Below are positions 24,119-36,293 of a stretch of DNA of 64,000 nt, piece by piece (position 1 is the first letter of the stretch; each line of letters begins with the position of its first letter). The stretch spans positions 1,364,001 through 1,428,000 of the forward strand of contig NBBA01000010.1 in NCBI GenBank assembly GCA_002794785.1, in the 5' to 3' direction. Origin of the DNA: Coniferiporia sulphurascens (taxonomy: Eukaryota > Basidiomycota > Agaricomycetes > Hymenochaetales > Hymenochaetaceae). The notes below the pieces were generated by a model, which worked only from the letters and a program-made list of their open reading frames with translations, did not search any database and was not told the DNA's origin. Position numbers and translations under genes: made by a program.

Positions 24119-25281
24119 CTAGTTCTCGATGAACTTCTTGACGCCCTCGAGCCAGCGGACGTACTCCTAAAAAAAACAGGAAATGGTCAGCACCCCGGCT
24201 TGTGTTAGTCACGAAAAAAAAACCGAACCGTCTGCTCCTTGTACTCAGCGTAGTCGGGGATAAACAGAGCAAGACTCTCGTTGATCCCGCGCTCATCCAA
24301 GAATTTCTCAAACTCATCCTGTACACCCGGGTCGAGGTTCTCGAACTATATTTTTTTAAAAGTCGAACTCATAAGTCTCATCACACACATAAAGAAAAAA
24401 GGGGAAAATGCTTACAGTAGGGCCCAAGTACAACCCACGCCTCTTCCAGTCCGCCTCCGCCGTCAACTCCGTACCCGTCTTCGCATCCGGGTAAAACGAC
24501 ACATTCTCCACCAAAAACGCTCCATCCTGGCACACCGCGTCCACATTCAACGCCCCCTGCGTCCCGGGCTTCGTCACGCTAATCGCAACGCGTATCGGCA
24601 CACTCGTGATAGTCTCCTCCGCCGGCTCGCCCTCGGCGTTCTCGCCTTCGACGTCGTACTCCGTCTCCGGGGCAGCGTCGAGGTCGGCGATGGAGAACAT
24701 CATCCGGATTTGCTCGTTCCCGAAGCTCCGGATGAACGTGACTTCGTCGTTGCCCGCGACGTCGTCGATCTGAGCGTAAGTGGGAAGAGGAGGGGAGAAA
24801 AAGTTAGGGAGTGACAATGAATGTAGGACGTGGTATATCTTACCGTCCAAACACCCTGCTTCGTGAGCTCCTTGACAAAGTCCGGAGCACCCGACTGCGC
24901 CGCCTCGCGCTCGTACGTCAGCTCCTCCGCAAGTTTCGCCGCGAGCGTAGCATCCGCTGTTCAACACAACCAACCGCGCCAGCAACGACCGAAAGAAAAA
25001 AAAAGGCACAGCCAAGTCAGCAAACCGCAACAAACCCACAAGAGAAAAGAAAGAAAAAACGTACAAGCACCCTCACCCAACGCGCGCGCCGAGTACGAAA
25101 ACGCCCGGACACCAGAAAGCGCAGCAGGGGCAGCCCACTTGGCCTGAAGCTGCCATGTGCGACCCGCCAGCACCATCGAGCGCGGCATTACGGACGCAGA
25201 CGCAAACCCACGCTGCGAACCAAGCGCAAGCGCACGGCTCGTCGACGTAGCCAGAGCTCTAACTGAACGAAGGGCAGACAT
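24119..25281 (-). CDS. MAM33: Mitochondrial MAM33/p32 family protein
   Basis: An acidic trimeric matrix protein of the p32/C1QBP family, linked to oxidative phosphorylation and mitochondrial ribosome function. The first roughly 60 residues form an Arg/Ser/Ala-rich mitochondrial presequence (MSALRSVRALATSTSRAL). The mature part begins with LAEELTYEREAA, then VKELTKQGVWTIDDVAGNDEVTF and the acidic loop, then VFLVENVSFYP-type sequence (here AFLVENVSFYPDA), and the C-terminal helices FENLDPGVQDEFEKFL and EYVRWLEGVKKFIEN. Five exons with 50-90-nt introns. An acidic stretch after IADLDAAPE fits the variable loop of the family. No lesion. Confidence 0.93.
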
Positions 25282-25634
25282 CTTATCCGTATCTAGTACT
25301 GCTTTTAAGAAGGTGGTGCGGTGGAGTGGTGGTGGACGTGGTGGTGGACGTCGGAGCGGAAGAAAGGGTGCGGAACGAAGAACGAAAAAAAGTTAGGATC
25401 CGCTGTCCTCTTTTTCCCTTTTTTGTATTTTTCGCTTTTTCCTTTTTCGTCTTTTCACTTTTCCCGCCTTTCCTTCCTTTTTTTCCTTTCCTTTCCTTCC
25501 TTTCCTTTTCTTTTCTAAATCGAAATAATGATAGGGCCAGCTGCGCTGGCAGGGCCCGATACCTTTTTTTAGTGTACTGTAGTGCTGATATACCTTGAGG
25601 ACTGATCCAATGTGACCGCATTGTGGAGAATATT
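25282..25634. other. MAM33 upstream region with polypyrimidine tract
   Basis: From about 25404 to 25515 the plus strand is almost pure C/T with repeated TTCC and TTTTC units, that is, purine-rich on the MAM33 sense strand. Long CT tracts are common in fungal promoters of constitutive genes. No gene here. Confidence 0.5.
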
Positions 25635-25785
25635 TAGGGCTGTGCACCGTATACGGATATGGCCGTCAAAATACGACCTACATACGGATACGGACCGTAT
25701 GATTACGGCCGTAATTTGAGTTGATAGATATGCCTTTACGGTACAGTACGGTTTTTTTTACGGCCGTATACGGGGGATATAGCAA
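25635..25785. mobile_element. hAT-like transposon terminal region
   Basis: Starts with TAGGGCTGTGCACCG, which resembles the terminal inverted repeat of hAT elements (C/TAGGGNTG...). It is followed within 130 nt by many TACGG/CCGTA units, including the perfect 14-bp palindrome ATTACGGCCGTAAT (25702-25715) and TACGGCCGTA (25759-25768). Such dense subterminal repeats are typical transposase-binding regions of hAT elements. The matching right end (the reverse of TAGGGCTGTGCACCG) was not seen and no transposase is present, so this is a truncated or non-autonomous copy. Confidence 0.5.
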
Positions 25786-25967
25786 TACAGTAAATCAAAA
25801 GTCAATTTATTAATCCGCAAAGACTCTTTTGCCCCAAACAAGTACGGGCCGTGGAAGAGATATCACAAAAAAACGTTCATGTCAGTTCTGGCCCGGATTC
25901 GGATGTCGTTCCCTCCGCCGCAGCAGACAATATCGTTAAAGTGCACTCAGCAACGGTCAATTGGGCA

Positions 25968-26226
25968 CTTCTTTCAGACGAGGTCTTTCAATGCTTCAAT
26001 TTGACACCACCTAGAGGCTTGTTACTCCATGGGCTGCCTGACACTGGTAAGACACTGTTAGCACATATACTCAGGCCGAGAACCAGCTCCGCCAGCTCTT
26101 TGAGGGGGCGTGCAAGTAGCAGCCGTCCATCACCTTCTTTGACAAGACCAACAGGCCATGCACTCATCAAAGCAGGACCAGATCCACATGTCGATCGTCT
26201 CGACGCTGCTCATGCTCATGTATGAC
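25968..26226 (+). pseudogene. Fragment of an AAA ATPase of the Yta7/ATAD2 type
   Basis: Three decayed pieces of one AAA domain are visible. First, FNLTPPRGLLLHGLPDTGKTLL (25992 onward) with an intact Walker A (GLPDTGKT). Then, after loss of roughly 25 expected residues, AENQLRQLFEGACK followed by a stop codon and QPSITFFDKTN, where Walker B should read FFDEID. Then, after a frame change, SSKQDQIHMSIVSTLLMLM. The order and the SSKQDQIH sequence are those of Yta7/ATAD2 rather than Cdc48 or Afg2. It cannot make an active ATPase. It lies about 330 nt inside the hAT-like end, so it may be a gene piece carried by a transposon. Confidence 0.7.
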
Positions 26227-28950
26227 AAAAAACCAGAGGCCATATGACATCATAGGCAGTCAGGGCTCTGAAGTATTCTTGGGCATAGACTCCATGATGA
26301 GCGTGCATTCGGGAGCTTGTGGTACATACCGGTTGGGTGTGAGAGGGAAAAGTCCCATGACCGGAGCCAGCTGGAGTAAACTAACGACGTCTCTGGACTC
26401 TGGTGCAAAGAGGTTCTTACTGAAGTCTGCTGCTGGAGGCTTAGGTGATTGAATGGACACAGGCTCCGAATGTGTGACCAGGAAGAAGTCTCTTGGAGAC
26501 TGGGCTTTAATACAGAGGTATCAGCTACGGTATTCACGACTCGGATATTTGTAGGTTGACGCATGGAACGCTCAGACAGCATCGACAAAGAGAGAAGAGC
26601 TGGCTGAGGCTGTACTGAGGGGCCAAGCAGTGTAACAGAACTTGTAAAAGAAGGGCCAGATCGGATGGACGCATCATTAACAGTATTTTCTGCGCAAGGA
26701 CTGCTTTCGCGATGCTGAGCACTATAGCCTAAGATGGCTTCGGCGGGAAGCATAATTGTCTCTGACATCGCCACTGGCAGTAAACCCGCCGAGTAGCTGC
26801 CAACAACTCTTCAGCCCTTTGGCGCTTGCGTAACTTCTTACGTCGTGTCTTCAATAGTCCAGTGAAGGGAACCGATCCAAGGAGTCGAACAGGGGTGCTG
26901 ACTACGACAGGTCCACTCGCAGCAGGCTTGAACGCTCGCAACGTCCGGCGATCGGCACTTTCGGTGTCTTCAGCATTCTGATACAGATACGGTGCCCTAC
27001 GAATAATATTAGGCGGTATTTGTATTGGGCTAATCAACAAGAGCACGGGTGTACAAAGTACTACAAACCTCAAAGGAGGACACTTGGTCAGAAAAACGTA
27101 ATCATAATGACAAGACATCCACCAATTAAGATACAGAAAGGAATGCCGCGGTTCGGCACAATCCAAAAAAGGCTACCGCGGGCGCCGGCAATTCTGTTCT
27201 GTTCCTGAATTATTGACCTAGCTAACCCTCTACCTAAAGGTATCGGGAATACGTAATGCCACCCAAATCCGGGAATACGAAAAACAAATTCTCACGCCAC
27301 CAGACCTGACAGACCGCCAGGCCTCTCGGTCACGTCGGGCGGCCGACTCGATTTTCATACGAGATTCCCAGAAGGCTAGAAGTTAGAAGTTGGTAGCCCT
27401 TACGCACTCCCGCATGGGAATCGACTCGGAGTATACTGTAGTAATATAGTCGATTACGGCCACAGAGCTTGACATATGAATGAACACTGAGGCGGCGGCG
27501 GCGGCGGCTGAGATATCGACTCGATAAAGTGCCTACGGCCGCGACCGCCGACCGGCGCGAAATTTGAACTTCGCAACCTCGACCCCCTCCCCTTACATAT
27601 ATACATTTGTACATACGATAGTACACTTGCTATACATCCCTCCCCCTTCTCCAAAATAAATTTTCAATAAATTTTCACGCAAGTATATTCCGTATAACAC
27701 CTATCAACAGTTAACACCGCACAACGCCAGCGGTCAAAAAGGTGCGAAGTCAACACCGGTACAACAAGACAAACAAACTGACCCAATCAACCGCGTACGC
27801 TTCATCATACACATATCACATAACACATACAGGGTGGGAGAGAGGGGCGAGGGGCAAGGGGGAGGGGAGTTCCGAATCGTGCCTGGAAGTTGGGCAATCG
27901 GGATAAATAGACAAAAAAAAGGGGGGGAGGGAGAGGAGGGGCAAGATTGGAGTTCTGGAGTTCTGGAGTCTGGACGCCAAGGCGAATATATATAATTCAA
28001 ACCAGGGGGGAACTAGAAGAGAGAAAACTTTGGGACGGGAGCAGTTTTAGTAGTCAAAACGCGGCAAACCGTATATATAGCTTGAGAGGCTGGGGGGAAG
28101 GGGGGGTGAGCCATCCGAAGGGTGATCTGGATCACAATAAGGGATGGGATGGGAAGGGAAGGTCGAGAAAGCGGTTATTAAATAGATGAAATGAAATGAA
28201 CCCGAGAAGGGACAACAGAGCGGTATTTTTGTACAAGGGGGTGGAGGGAATGAATCAGAGCGTTTTGTGATGACGTTGCCAGGTCAGAGGAAAGCAACAC
28301 ATGTTGCTCGCCCGACGAGCGCCAAAAAAACACGCTATATAATATCAAGCTGCGCGGGGTCGGGTTTGGTTGGAACATCTTCACGGTCTACCTTTATCTT
28401 TTTTTCCTTTTTTAATACGCAGCAGTTCTGTCGACATATGACCACAAAACCCGACCTCGATCCAGACTTCTCTTCAACCTTGTCCGCCGAGCCGACAAGT
28501 TTGATGGTCATATAGAAGGCCGATCTCTGTTGCGAGGCCAAATCCGAATGGGAAGATCCACACCTAGGCAATAGACGGAAGAAGCTGGAACATAAGTAAT
28601 GACAGTGGGTGTGAAGATTACACCCATGCTATCAGGTACAGAAGTTCAGTGGAGTGAGAAGAGCGAGAAGGGAGCAAATAGATAGTAAGGAGGAAGGCTG
28701 CATATGGTCAAAATCGAGGCCATGGGGAATATGAATACTCGGGTTAGGCGACTTGATTTGGATTTCCAGAACGCGAAAGAGAAGACAGGCCGTATAGTGC
28801 GTGGGCGTCGAGCACATCAGTCTCGACGCTTGAGGACAGAAGGTTAAGGAATATTAATATAATCCGTAAGGCAATGCGTAACGTAGTCACAGAGCAACAG
28901 GCTCACAAGTCCAAGAAAGGGGAGTGGCCAGGCTCAGCGACGTTGCCTTA
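26227..28950. other. Gene-poor, probably decayed repeat DNA
   Basis: Minus-strand frames at 26250-26774 and 26729-27166 are open for 145-174 codons but resemble nothing known and overlap in different frames. A basic stretch (KTRRKKLRKRQR) is their only distinctive feature. Further right are purine-rich patches (27830-28170). No supported gene. Confidence 0.4.
27491..27508. repeat. (GGC)6 microsatellite
   Basis: Six perfect GGC units in a non-coding context. Confidence 0.85.
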
Positions 28951-30346
28951 TCACATCGACGAGCCTTGTGCGCCCGCCATCCCAGCCATCCCGCCCGCAT
29001 CGTCGGCGCTAGACACGGCAGCTTTCTTCCCCGACCTCCTGAATGACCCTGATGCATCACCAAAAATAATGCGACGAGCAAACAACAGCGGGTAAAGGGG
29101 TGATCAGCGCGATATCCGATGTCGACTCGATGGGTGCGACGTTGTCCACGCCAACTTACCCTGATCATCTTTTCCGCCAGCTCCCGATCCACTGGCAAGA
29201 TTCGCAGCTGCCTTACGCTTTCTGCCGCGGCCGCTCGTCTGGGCTTCGCCGTCGGTTGTCCCATCGTCCGCCTCACTGATGGATGCAGTGATTGGAGGCG
29301 GGGGACCGGCAGCAGAAACCCCATCGTCAGCGTCCGTGCCCGAGGGCCCAGGTTGCGCAAGCATATGCCCCGACATGACTGGGTATGCCCCTCCGGGTGC
29401 ATGTGGGAAGGCATACGGTGGGTAAGGTGCGGCGTGAAGTGAGTAATATTGTGGGTGTGCCATTCCTTGTTGACCGCCCGAGGGGTCCGCCTGCAGTGGT
29501 TGTCCGTCAGGGCCAACGGTGACAAATCCTGCGGGCGGATAGAAGTAGGGCTGATGGTAGAAACCTTCTGTTAAAGGTGAGTGGTGGTCAGATTCTCTGT
29601 AAGGTCGAAGGGCTATTATTGAGGGTTCTCATACCAGCAGGATTCTGCTCAGCCGGAAAGCCTTCATTCGAGGTCGGTCAGACTGGCAAGTAACATTAGG
29701 CGAGTCTCAGCTTACCTTCATAGCCGGAATCGGCACTGGCCTTGCTCTTTCGCTTATATGGACCACGCTTGATTCCTTTCTTGCGTTCCTTCCGTGTTCC
29801 GTCTTGACAGGTGTCTGCGATTCCGTACTTGCAACAGCGTTCACACGGACGACCCTCGTCGCACCGTTTACAGGCGGACGCACAGTTCGTACACTGGTGC
29901 AGTGTCAGCCGCACGAAATGCAACAGTGCAACTAGACAAACTTACCGCCATCTTAACCTGCTTGCGCTTAGGCCGAACAAGTGCGGCGGGAAGCGCCATA
30001 CCGGGCGCAAAAGGCATGCCGGGGTAGCCTGACAAAGTATACATGTCAACTGGGAGTCCTCCCGGGACGGAAGCTGCTTACCTTGCGCTGTCGGATATGC
30101 ATAAATCATGCCCGGTGGTGGAGGCGGAAAGGCCATCATATAGGCACCAGATGCGCCATTGGGGTCGGTGGGGTGGCCATTCGCATCCGTTGGCGGCGGT
30201 GGGGGATAAGGGTAATAAGGTGGGTAACCCCCAACGGCGGTATATGGACCGGGCTGTTGGACGGCGTACATGGGTTGGCCCTGTTGTTGCTGTTGCTGGT
30301 GTTCGGCGGAGGCTTGGTTTGCGTTCTTGTCCTGGCTGTCTGACAT
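28951..30346 (-). CDS. Zn2Cys6 fungal transcription factor
   Basis: A nuclear DNA-binding regulator. The start at 30346 gives MSDSQDKNANQ, a Gln-rich run, then a Pro/Tyr-rich region (YPPYYPYPPPPP). Downstream exons give PKRKQVKMA, then the zinc cluster beginning CTNCASACKRCDEGRPCERC and closing at DTC; the spacing fits CX2CX6CX5CX2CX8C. It is followed by a strongly basic linker (RKERKKGIKRGPYKRK) that acts in DNA contact or nuclear import. The C-terminal half is low complexity (Pro/Gly/Tyr, then RGRKRKAAA). The last exon fits best as SGKKAAVSSADDAGG ending at the TGA at 28951-28953. This cluster-plus-RKERKK arrangement recurs in a conserved fungal regulator family; the regulon is unknown. Confidence 0.85.
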
Positions 30347-33300
30347 GGTAGGCAACGAGCACGCGGGTGGGGTCTAACTTGTAGAGCAGCACGTCCTGTG
30401 AGTTATTTCTACGATGATGATACTATGAGCTATAGGCAGAGTGTATGCACTGTGGGAGACGGTAGGAAACACACAACGGGGGTGTGTACGTGTAGGCCGG
30501 GACGATATTGGGGTGTGCAGAACGACTTTGGTAGAAACATGGCGACAAGCGGGTGAGCGGCGCGTATGCGCGAGGAAGAGGAAAAGAGACATACGCGTTG
30601 TGAGGACGTGCACTCTCCGACTGAAATCACCCGAGGGTCCGATCCGTCGCCGCTCAGACGGAGATTCAAGTTTGCAGGTATCTGGCCACCCGCAGTCACA
30701 GTTCTTTTCGAGTCTCTTGCTCTCAACGGCCACACGCCTGCCTTCTTGCCTTCTCTCGCTTATTTCCTCCCAGTCGCAACGATGTCTGAACGTTGTACCG
30801 CTCTGCGGCGACCGTCCTGGGTCCTGATGGTTGGTGGAGGCTGAGAGGAGTGCTCGTGTGAACTGAAGTTTGCCCCTGTGTTACGTGGGTGGCCGTGCGC
30901 TTCGACTACCAGCGCATCCGACGTCGCCGTCGTCAGTTCAGCCGTGCTCAACGTCGCGGACGACGAGGAGGTCACGCACCGATGAACACCGCCCTGGGAT
31001 TTGTTTCTGCCTTAGCTTCTGTCGGCGCGCAACTCAAGTCGTCGCTCCGCTTGAAAGACTTGGCTGAGGGGGTCCTAAAAAGGCAACTGTCACTCAGGCT
31101 CGCCGCTCGCCGCCACTCGCCCTTCCACTACGGCTTATATTACGATTTCACGCCATTGAGTAAAACTCGATCATCCGTCCGTTCCCAAGCTCCTATCGGC
31201 CTTTTACAACATCGATTCAACCCTCCACAGTCATCCTTCGTTATTTCAAGCCTGCCCTTCCCTCGCCGTACTCCTCACCGGAATCCTTCCCTTCCATTTC
31301 CCTCCCTGCAGGAATGAAATTACCTCAAATCATTCACGGGGCTTCTAGTTGTCTGTCCAGAAGTCTCTAGACCACACTTCATGCGAGCATTTTCCACTTT
31401 ACCCGTGCTTCGCCCTGGACCGTAGACGCCGCACCGTCCACAAAATACACTTTCTCCCAAGGGTCATCGTACCACTCAGTGGGCGTCCACGTGTTGACAA
31501 ATGAAAGTGATGTGTTTCCGTCGACCGTCGGGAAAGCCTCTTTATCACCTCGCGTCACTGGGTCCTTGCCCCATACAGTCGCCACGTTCGTGGACTTTAA
31601 CGTTCTTATCATCGACGACTCCTAAACTTGGCTGTGGATGTCAGTTCAACCTTCAAGGTTAGACGCCTTTGAGCATCTGCGGAACTGTTCTTAGCACCGG
31701 CGGTCGCTGCTTTTGTCCATACTCGTACCTCCTACTTGCGTATCAGCCGACTTTGCATCTGATTACCGCGTCTCCTCAACAATGCGGCATGTTGTCCGTC
31801 AACATTCTCCTTGTCTTGTGATAATGTATACTTACTATTTCGCCTTAGCCATAGCCCGTGTCAAGTATACCGTTTGATAGCGGCCGATTTGATGAATGCC
31901 GTGTCAGAAGGCATGGAGAAATTGTTAGAAGGATGCGTCTTGTGAATTTCAACGACACGAAAATACGATGACGCGCTTGCGTATTCCTGTGGTCTCAGGG
32001 AGGAAAAGAGGCTCCCCGAAGCCCAGGGGTAAGGATAATGGCGGTACGTACCGTGAGAATGAATTGAACTTCAAAACCATGAGCGAGCGCTTTACAATAC
32101 AGAGAAGTTTTTCATCATAAGCTTGGCTTGTTGATGAAAGCGCATACTGACCGCCAGCAAACCACCAGTCATGGGTCGATTTGAGTTATTCAGGTTCCAT
32201 GAATATACCCTCTTTAATCCGCGACGTGATATAGACACAATGTTGCGTCGGTGGGTCTGGCCTGGCCACCCCAGTTTGCTCCGCTTTGTTCTTCCAGGCT
32301 TCAGTACGTAAAAAAACTCTTTACAGCCTCGAATTCTACCTATAATTGCTATCCTCATTCACCCCTCATCAAATCTTCTCGCAGAGGGCATATTGATGCT
32401 TGGGAAGTATGAAGTTCAGTAATATAGTGGAAGGGCCAAAACTTTCACTAGCCAGCGCTTGGATCAATATCGGAGGCTGCCTTGTCTGTCTGGCACCCCC
32501 AAATCGCAGCACAGTATCCGCAACAACGGAGTCTTGACCATCCCGGGTCCATCTACCCCTTCTCCTCCACCCCTGATCAAGTTCGCCAACAATTCTTGCG
32601 GAACGATCAGATTGTTTCCCTTTTTTTGCTCTTCTGGACCTCGGGATAGTGTTATTCTGGTATTCCTCCGTCCGCGGCAGCCAGCCAGCATAAATCGCGC
32701 GCTGGGTTTTCTCGTAAGCATCGATGCAGGGTCGTCATCCTGTGTGTCCTTTTATTGTTATCCTTTTCTTTCTTTGGCCAATTTCCGCCGCCTTACGTAT
32801 TTGTCCTCCCCTGCACACGTCACACAACTCGGTGATGATGCGGGTTGTGTGAGTTGTGTGCCCTTATCGCTATTACCTCATATAAACCGTTTAAAGGCGG
32901 CGAGCGCCCCGCACTGTCTACACAGGGTTCGAGCATTGAAACCCGTCGTGCCCGGCCGTTATGGGCGCAGAAGCTACCGGCACCTCCTAGAAGATAGCGA
33001 AACAGGCGTCTACACACATTGCAATGCGTTAGTACTGATTGACGCGGCGCGAACTATAACCTCCGACTCCGATCAACGCCCTAGATCTTTGCGACGACAA
33101 ATAAGAGGCTATCTTAGGGTGTCGTGTGCCTCTTGCGATCCGAAAGTAGCGGCAGGGCGGTCGGAGTCGCCGTCAGCCGTCACCTGTTGCTTGTGCTGGC
33201 GGCCCCAGGGGGAGGGGCGGAGGGTGCGAGTCTAATAGCGGGCCAGGGTAGGGCAATCCAGGCCGCTTTTTGAACTTTCGGAACTATGTATAGTACATGT

Positions 33301-34370
33301 ACATATGAGCAGTCCGAGAGTCCCGTCTTCACGCCGCCGCCGCCGTCGTCGTCGTCGTCGTTTGGTCATCCAACTTGAACTTGAAGTCCCTAGGCCTGTC
33401 GCCAATGTGTTCCTACCCCCACGCACTAAACTCCGCCGGCCTTTTTCAAAAAGGTCTTCTATTGCCAGTGCGCGCCGTTTTGCTGCCGATTATACGTGTA
33501 AATTAATGTACGCTGTACATACTGCTTCATACTATACTGAGTAGTAATATATTTGCTACCCGCTGAGAGCCTGGAGTTCGTTTCCGACGGCGGCGCGACC
33601 GATTCCCCGCTTAGGCTCGCACGGTGAAGGCTGTGACGTATACACACGTACATAGACGTACATACATATACGCATACATACCGTGTGTACATACGCACAA
33701 TACAATAATTTGTTATAGCCATTTGCCACTTGCCATATACGTGAACACCGTAACCAAATTAGTTGTTAGTGCCATGTAATAAGTAGTTGGTAGTTTAGTA
33801 GTCAAATAACTACTTTCGGTTAGTACTAGAGTATGTAGTCGTCGGCGCCCCCGACGCAAAAGTCAAAAGCGTTTACGTTTTCACGGGATCCGTCTGGCCT
33901 TTGAGATCACGTTCGCTTGCCGTTGTTATTGCTATTGTCTATATTCTGTGCAAGGAAGGAGACTGGATGCAAATATAAAGTCGTCGAGAAGTCGACAGAG
34001 ACGAACCAATAAAGACAGCTCACCTAACCTCCAAAAGATCGATGCGTTATACGGGTTCAGATCACTGCCGAACGTGAAGACACTCACTCAAAGTTATACT
34101 AGCCACGAGGAAATAATAACGATGCGACCAGTGAAAGAAAGGCGAGAAACTAAACGTTATGCAAGGACATATACGTTTCGTCCGTTACAAAATTTCACAC
34201 ATAGCTCAGCTCAAGACCCGACAATAATCGCACCGAATGACGTAGCGTACGGTAAGTGACCATACATGGTGCGGAGAATATATATGAAACATTAACGCAA
34301 ACGAGATGGTACGGATGAAAATAAAACATAGAAGCTGAAACTAATGAGCACGACAAACTACACCAGACTC
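30347..34370. other. Large gene-poor interval
   Basis: Four kilobases without a gene I can defend. The left part is the promoter of the zinc-cluster gene. A minus-strand frame at 31379-31612 (77 residues, with ESSMIRTLKSTNVATVWG at its start if the TTTAG before it is an acceptor) has a protein-like composition and may be a last exon of something not recognised. A 258-codon plus frame at 32459-33235 has a Ser/Arg/Cys composition typical of chance frames. Trinucleotide repeats occur at 33331-33360. Confidence 0.4.
33331..33360. repeat. (CCG)n(TCG)n compound microsatellite
   Basis: About five CCG units passing into about six TCG units; non-coding context. Confidence 0.8.
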
Positions 34371-36161
34371 CTACGCCGCGGGCGCAGCGGTAGCCGGTGT
34401 GCTAGTCGACGCCGTGTAATCCTACAAAACGAAAACTATCCGTTAGCATCATTTACAATTCACTAGCCCAGCGAGCCAGTCCGTACCTCCATCTCGGCAT
34501 CAAGGTCTGCGACGGACTTCTGCGGTCTTGTTACATTCCGCTTGCCTCCACCACGACCACGCTTCGGACGTCCTCCAGACCTTTACACGCAGAAACACCA
34601 ACATGAGATGGGACAACGTAGTAAACTCGCACGGAGACAACAAACCTCTGCACGCCCTCTGCAGATGCACCGCCATTGGCAGCCGCCGGCGCCGGCGCAA
34701 CACGAGAGGCGAGCGACGGAGGCGGCACCTTTGCGGGATCATACATGATTTCGATCCGCATTGGCTTTTCTACATGACAGATAAACGCCGGCAAGAGGTG
34801 GGAAGGTCGGAGAGTTGCGTTGAAAGGCGAAGTCGGCACCAGCGGAAACAACATGTGTGAACAAGAGGATAGCTTATCAGTTTGACTCTTCTTTGGTGGA
34901 TAAAACACACGCAGAGGGAAAGGAAGCCATGCATCGCTGGAGCGCTACAAACGCCTAACCCTATGACCTCGCGCGACATTACTTCATCCGCTGCGAAAGC
35001 ATGGACAACTTCACTCGTGCATGCATGCATGCACATGATGTTGCTGGCTGGCTTGAGTGAGAGATGGGCACAAGGAGCTAAGGACCAGCATCGACAGTCC
35101 AAACCCGACGCGTAGCGCCAACACTCCAAACGCCTAGCCCATCCCTCAACCCTTTACCTGGACGATAAGGGAATGTCGTTAAGCGCTGTCAAAGAATGCC
35201 GCTTGCTACTATAACAGCATGGTCCAATGCGCGCATCTTCACAATCACGCTCGACACTCCCACTACCAAGCTGCGCTCGAAATCTCTACCTCGTCTGAGA
35301 TCGAGACAAAAGCGAGCACGGAGGGAACGGACGTCTGATAAGCAAATAAATCCCGCGCTGGCCAGGCGCTCGAAATGCTCAGACGTCCTGGTCTGTCGAC
35401 ACTCGACAAGCGAAGTGGATCGAGCAGCCATCACCTCATGGTAGGTCATCCCACGGCGCCAGCGTTGCAGCCAACGCCGTTGCACAAGCGAAGAAGCAAA
35501 GTCCACTAAGTCTAGGTTTCGGTCGTCATTCCACCTCGCGCTCCACCATCGTAGCATGGACACCAGACGATGAGATCGGGGACACAATGGATGCTGGAAC
35601 AGGAAAAGGAGTCGGATCACTAACTGCCGTCGATTAGTCGATTGTTGTACGCCTCGTATGCCTTCGTGCCATCGCCTTTGCGCGAGAACTGAACAATAGC
35701 AGAACCATTCCATTTTCCTTGTGGGTTGTACTGAAGCTGAATATCCCTCAGAGGTCCGACGGTCGTCAGAAAACAACTCCTAAGGGAATTTAACGATAAG
35801 TTCACCGCTTAGCAACTATTGAATGTTGGATACAAACCTTGATCTGAGCTTCATTGACGTCCGTGGGAAGACCAGAAACCATGATCTTCTCAGCGGCTGA
35901 GGCTGCAGCAGCGGGCTTGCCAGCAACAGCAGCCTTCCGGACGGCCTTAGTCGCAGCTGCGTCGGCGGGTGTCTTCACGAGAACTGCCTGGCGCACACCT
36001 CCGCCATGGCGCGGACGACGCATGCCTCGCTTGGGGCCAGTGTGCTTCTTCTTGATGAGCTTGAGAGGTAAATGCAACGATTAGCGCTAAGCGAGCGCGC
36101 GGCGCGAGTCTGACCCGAGAGCAAAGACAATAATACCAACATCGTCGAGAGCTTGGTCCAT
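34371..36161 (-). CDS. YRA1: ALY/REF mRNA export factor (Yra1/Mlo3 type)
   Basis: A nuclear adaptor that binds mRNA and hands it to the Mex67 export receptor; associated with TREX. The start at 36161 gives MDQALDD, joined to LIKKKHTGPKRGMRRPRHGGG, the N-terminal basic motif. The RRM follows: EKIMVSGLPTDVNEAQIK, then TVGPLRDIQLQYNPQGKW, GSAIVQFSRKGDG, AYEAYNNRLIDG and KPMRIEIM. The C-terminus has GGRPKRGRGGGKRN and a short conserved tail ending ATAAPAA. Two oddities: an 855-nt intron (34770-35624) just before KPMRIEIM, more than ten times the usual size here; and an apparent one-base insertion in the T run (A run at 35770-35773 on the plus strand), where ELF and LTTVGPL lie in different frames. 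A TATAAAAG box lies 125 nt upstream. Confidence 0.85.
34770..35624 (-). other. Exceptionally long intron in the ALY/REF gene
   Basis: The donor GTTAGT follows codon phase 1 of ...LIDG, and the acceptor ATGTAG precedes AAAAGCCAATGCGG. Other introns in this gene are about 50-210 nt. The 855 nt are GC-balanced and complex, not repeats, apart from a TGCATGCATGCATGC run near 35018-35033. No snoRNA was recognised. See findings for the possible regulatory meaning. Confidence 0.75.
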
Positions 36162-36285
36162 GTTTACTAGTTGAGACAAGTGGAAAACCGTAAGACAGAT
36201 ACTAAGGACGGAGGGGAAAAGAGAAGTTGAGGCGACGTTGATGATGGTGGCTCGAGACAGGGGGTCTTTTACATGAGCGCAAGCG

Positions 36286-36293
36286 CTTTTATA
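36286..36293 (-). promoter_or_regulatory. TATA box of the ALY/REF gene
   Basis: A perfect TATAAAAG on the minus strand, 125-132 nt upstream of the ATG. It lies between the two divergent genes; the CAF40 start is 129 nt to its right. Confidence 0.5.

Noticed and set aside
32459..33235. Plus-strand open frame of 258 codons
   Set aside because: Composition rich in Ser, Arg, Cys and Pro, no recognisable domain, no consistent splice structure; it looks like a chance frame in a stop-poor region.
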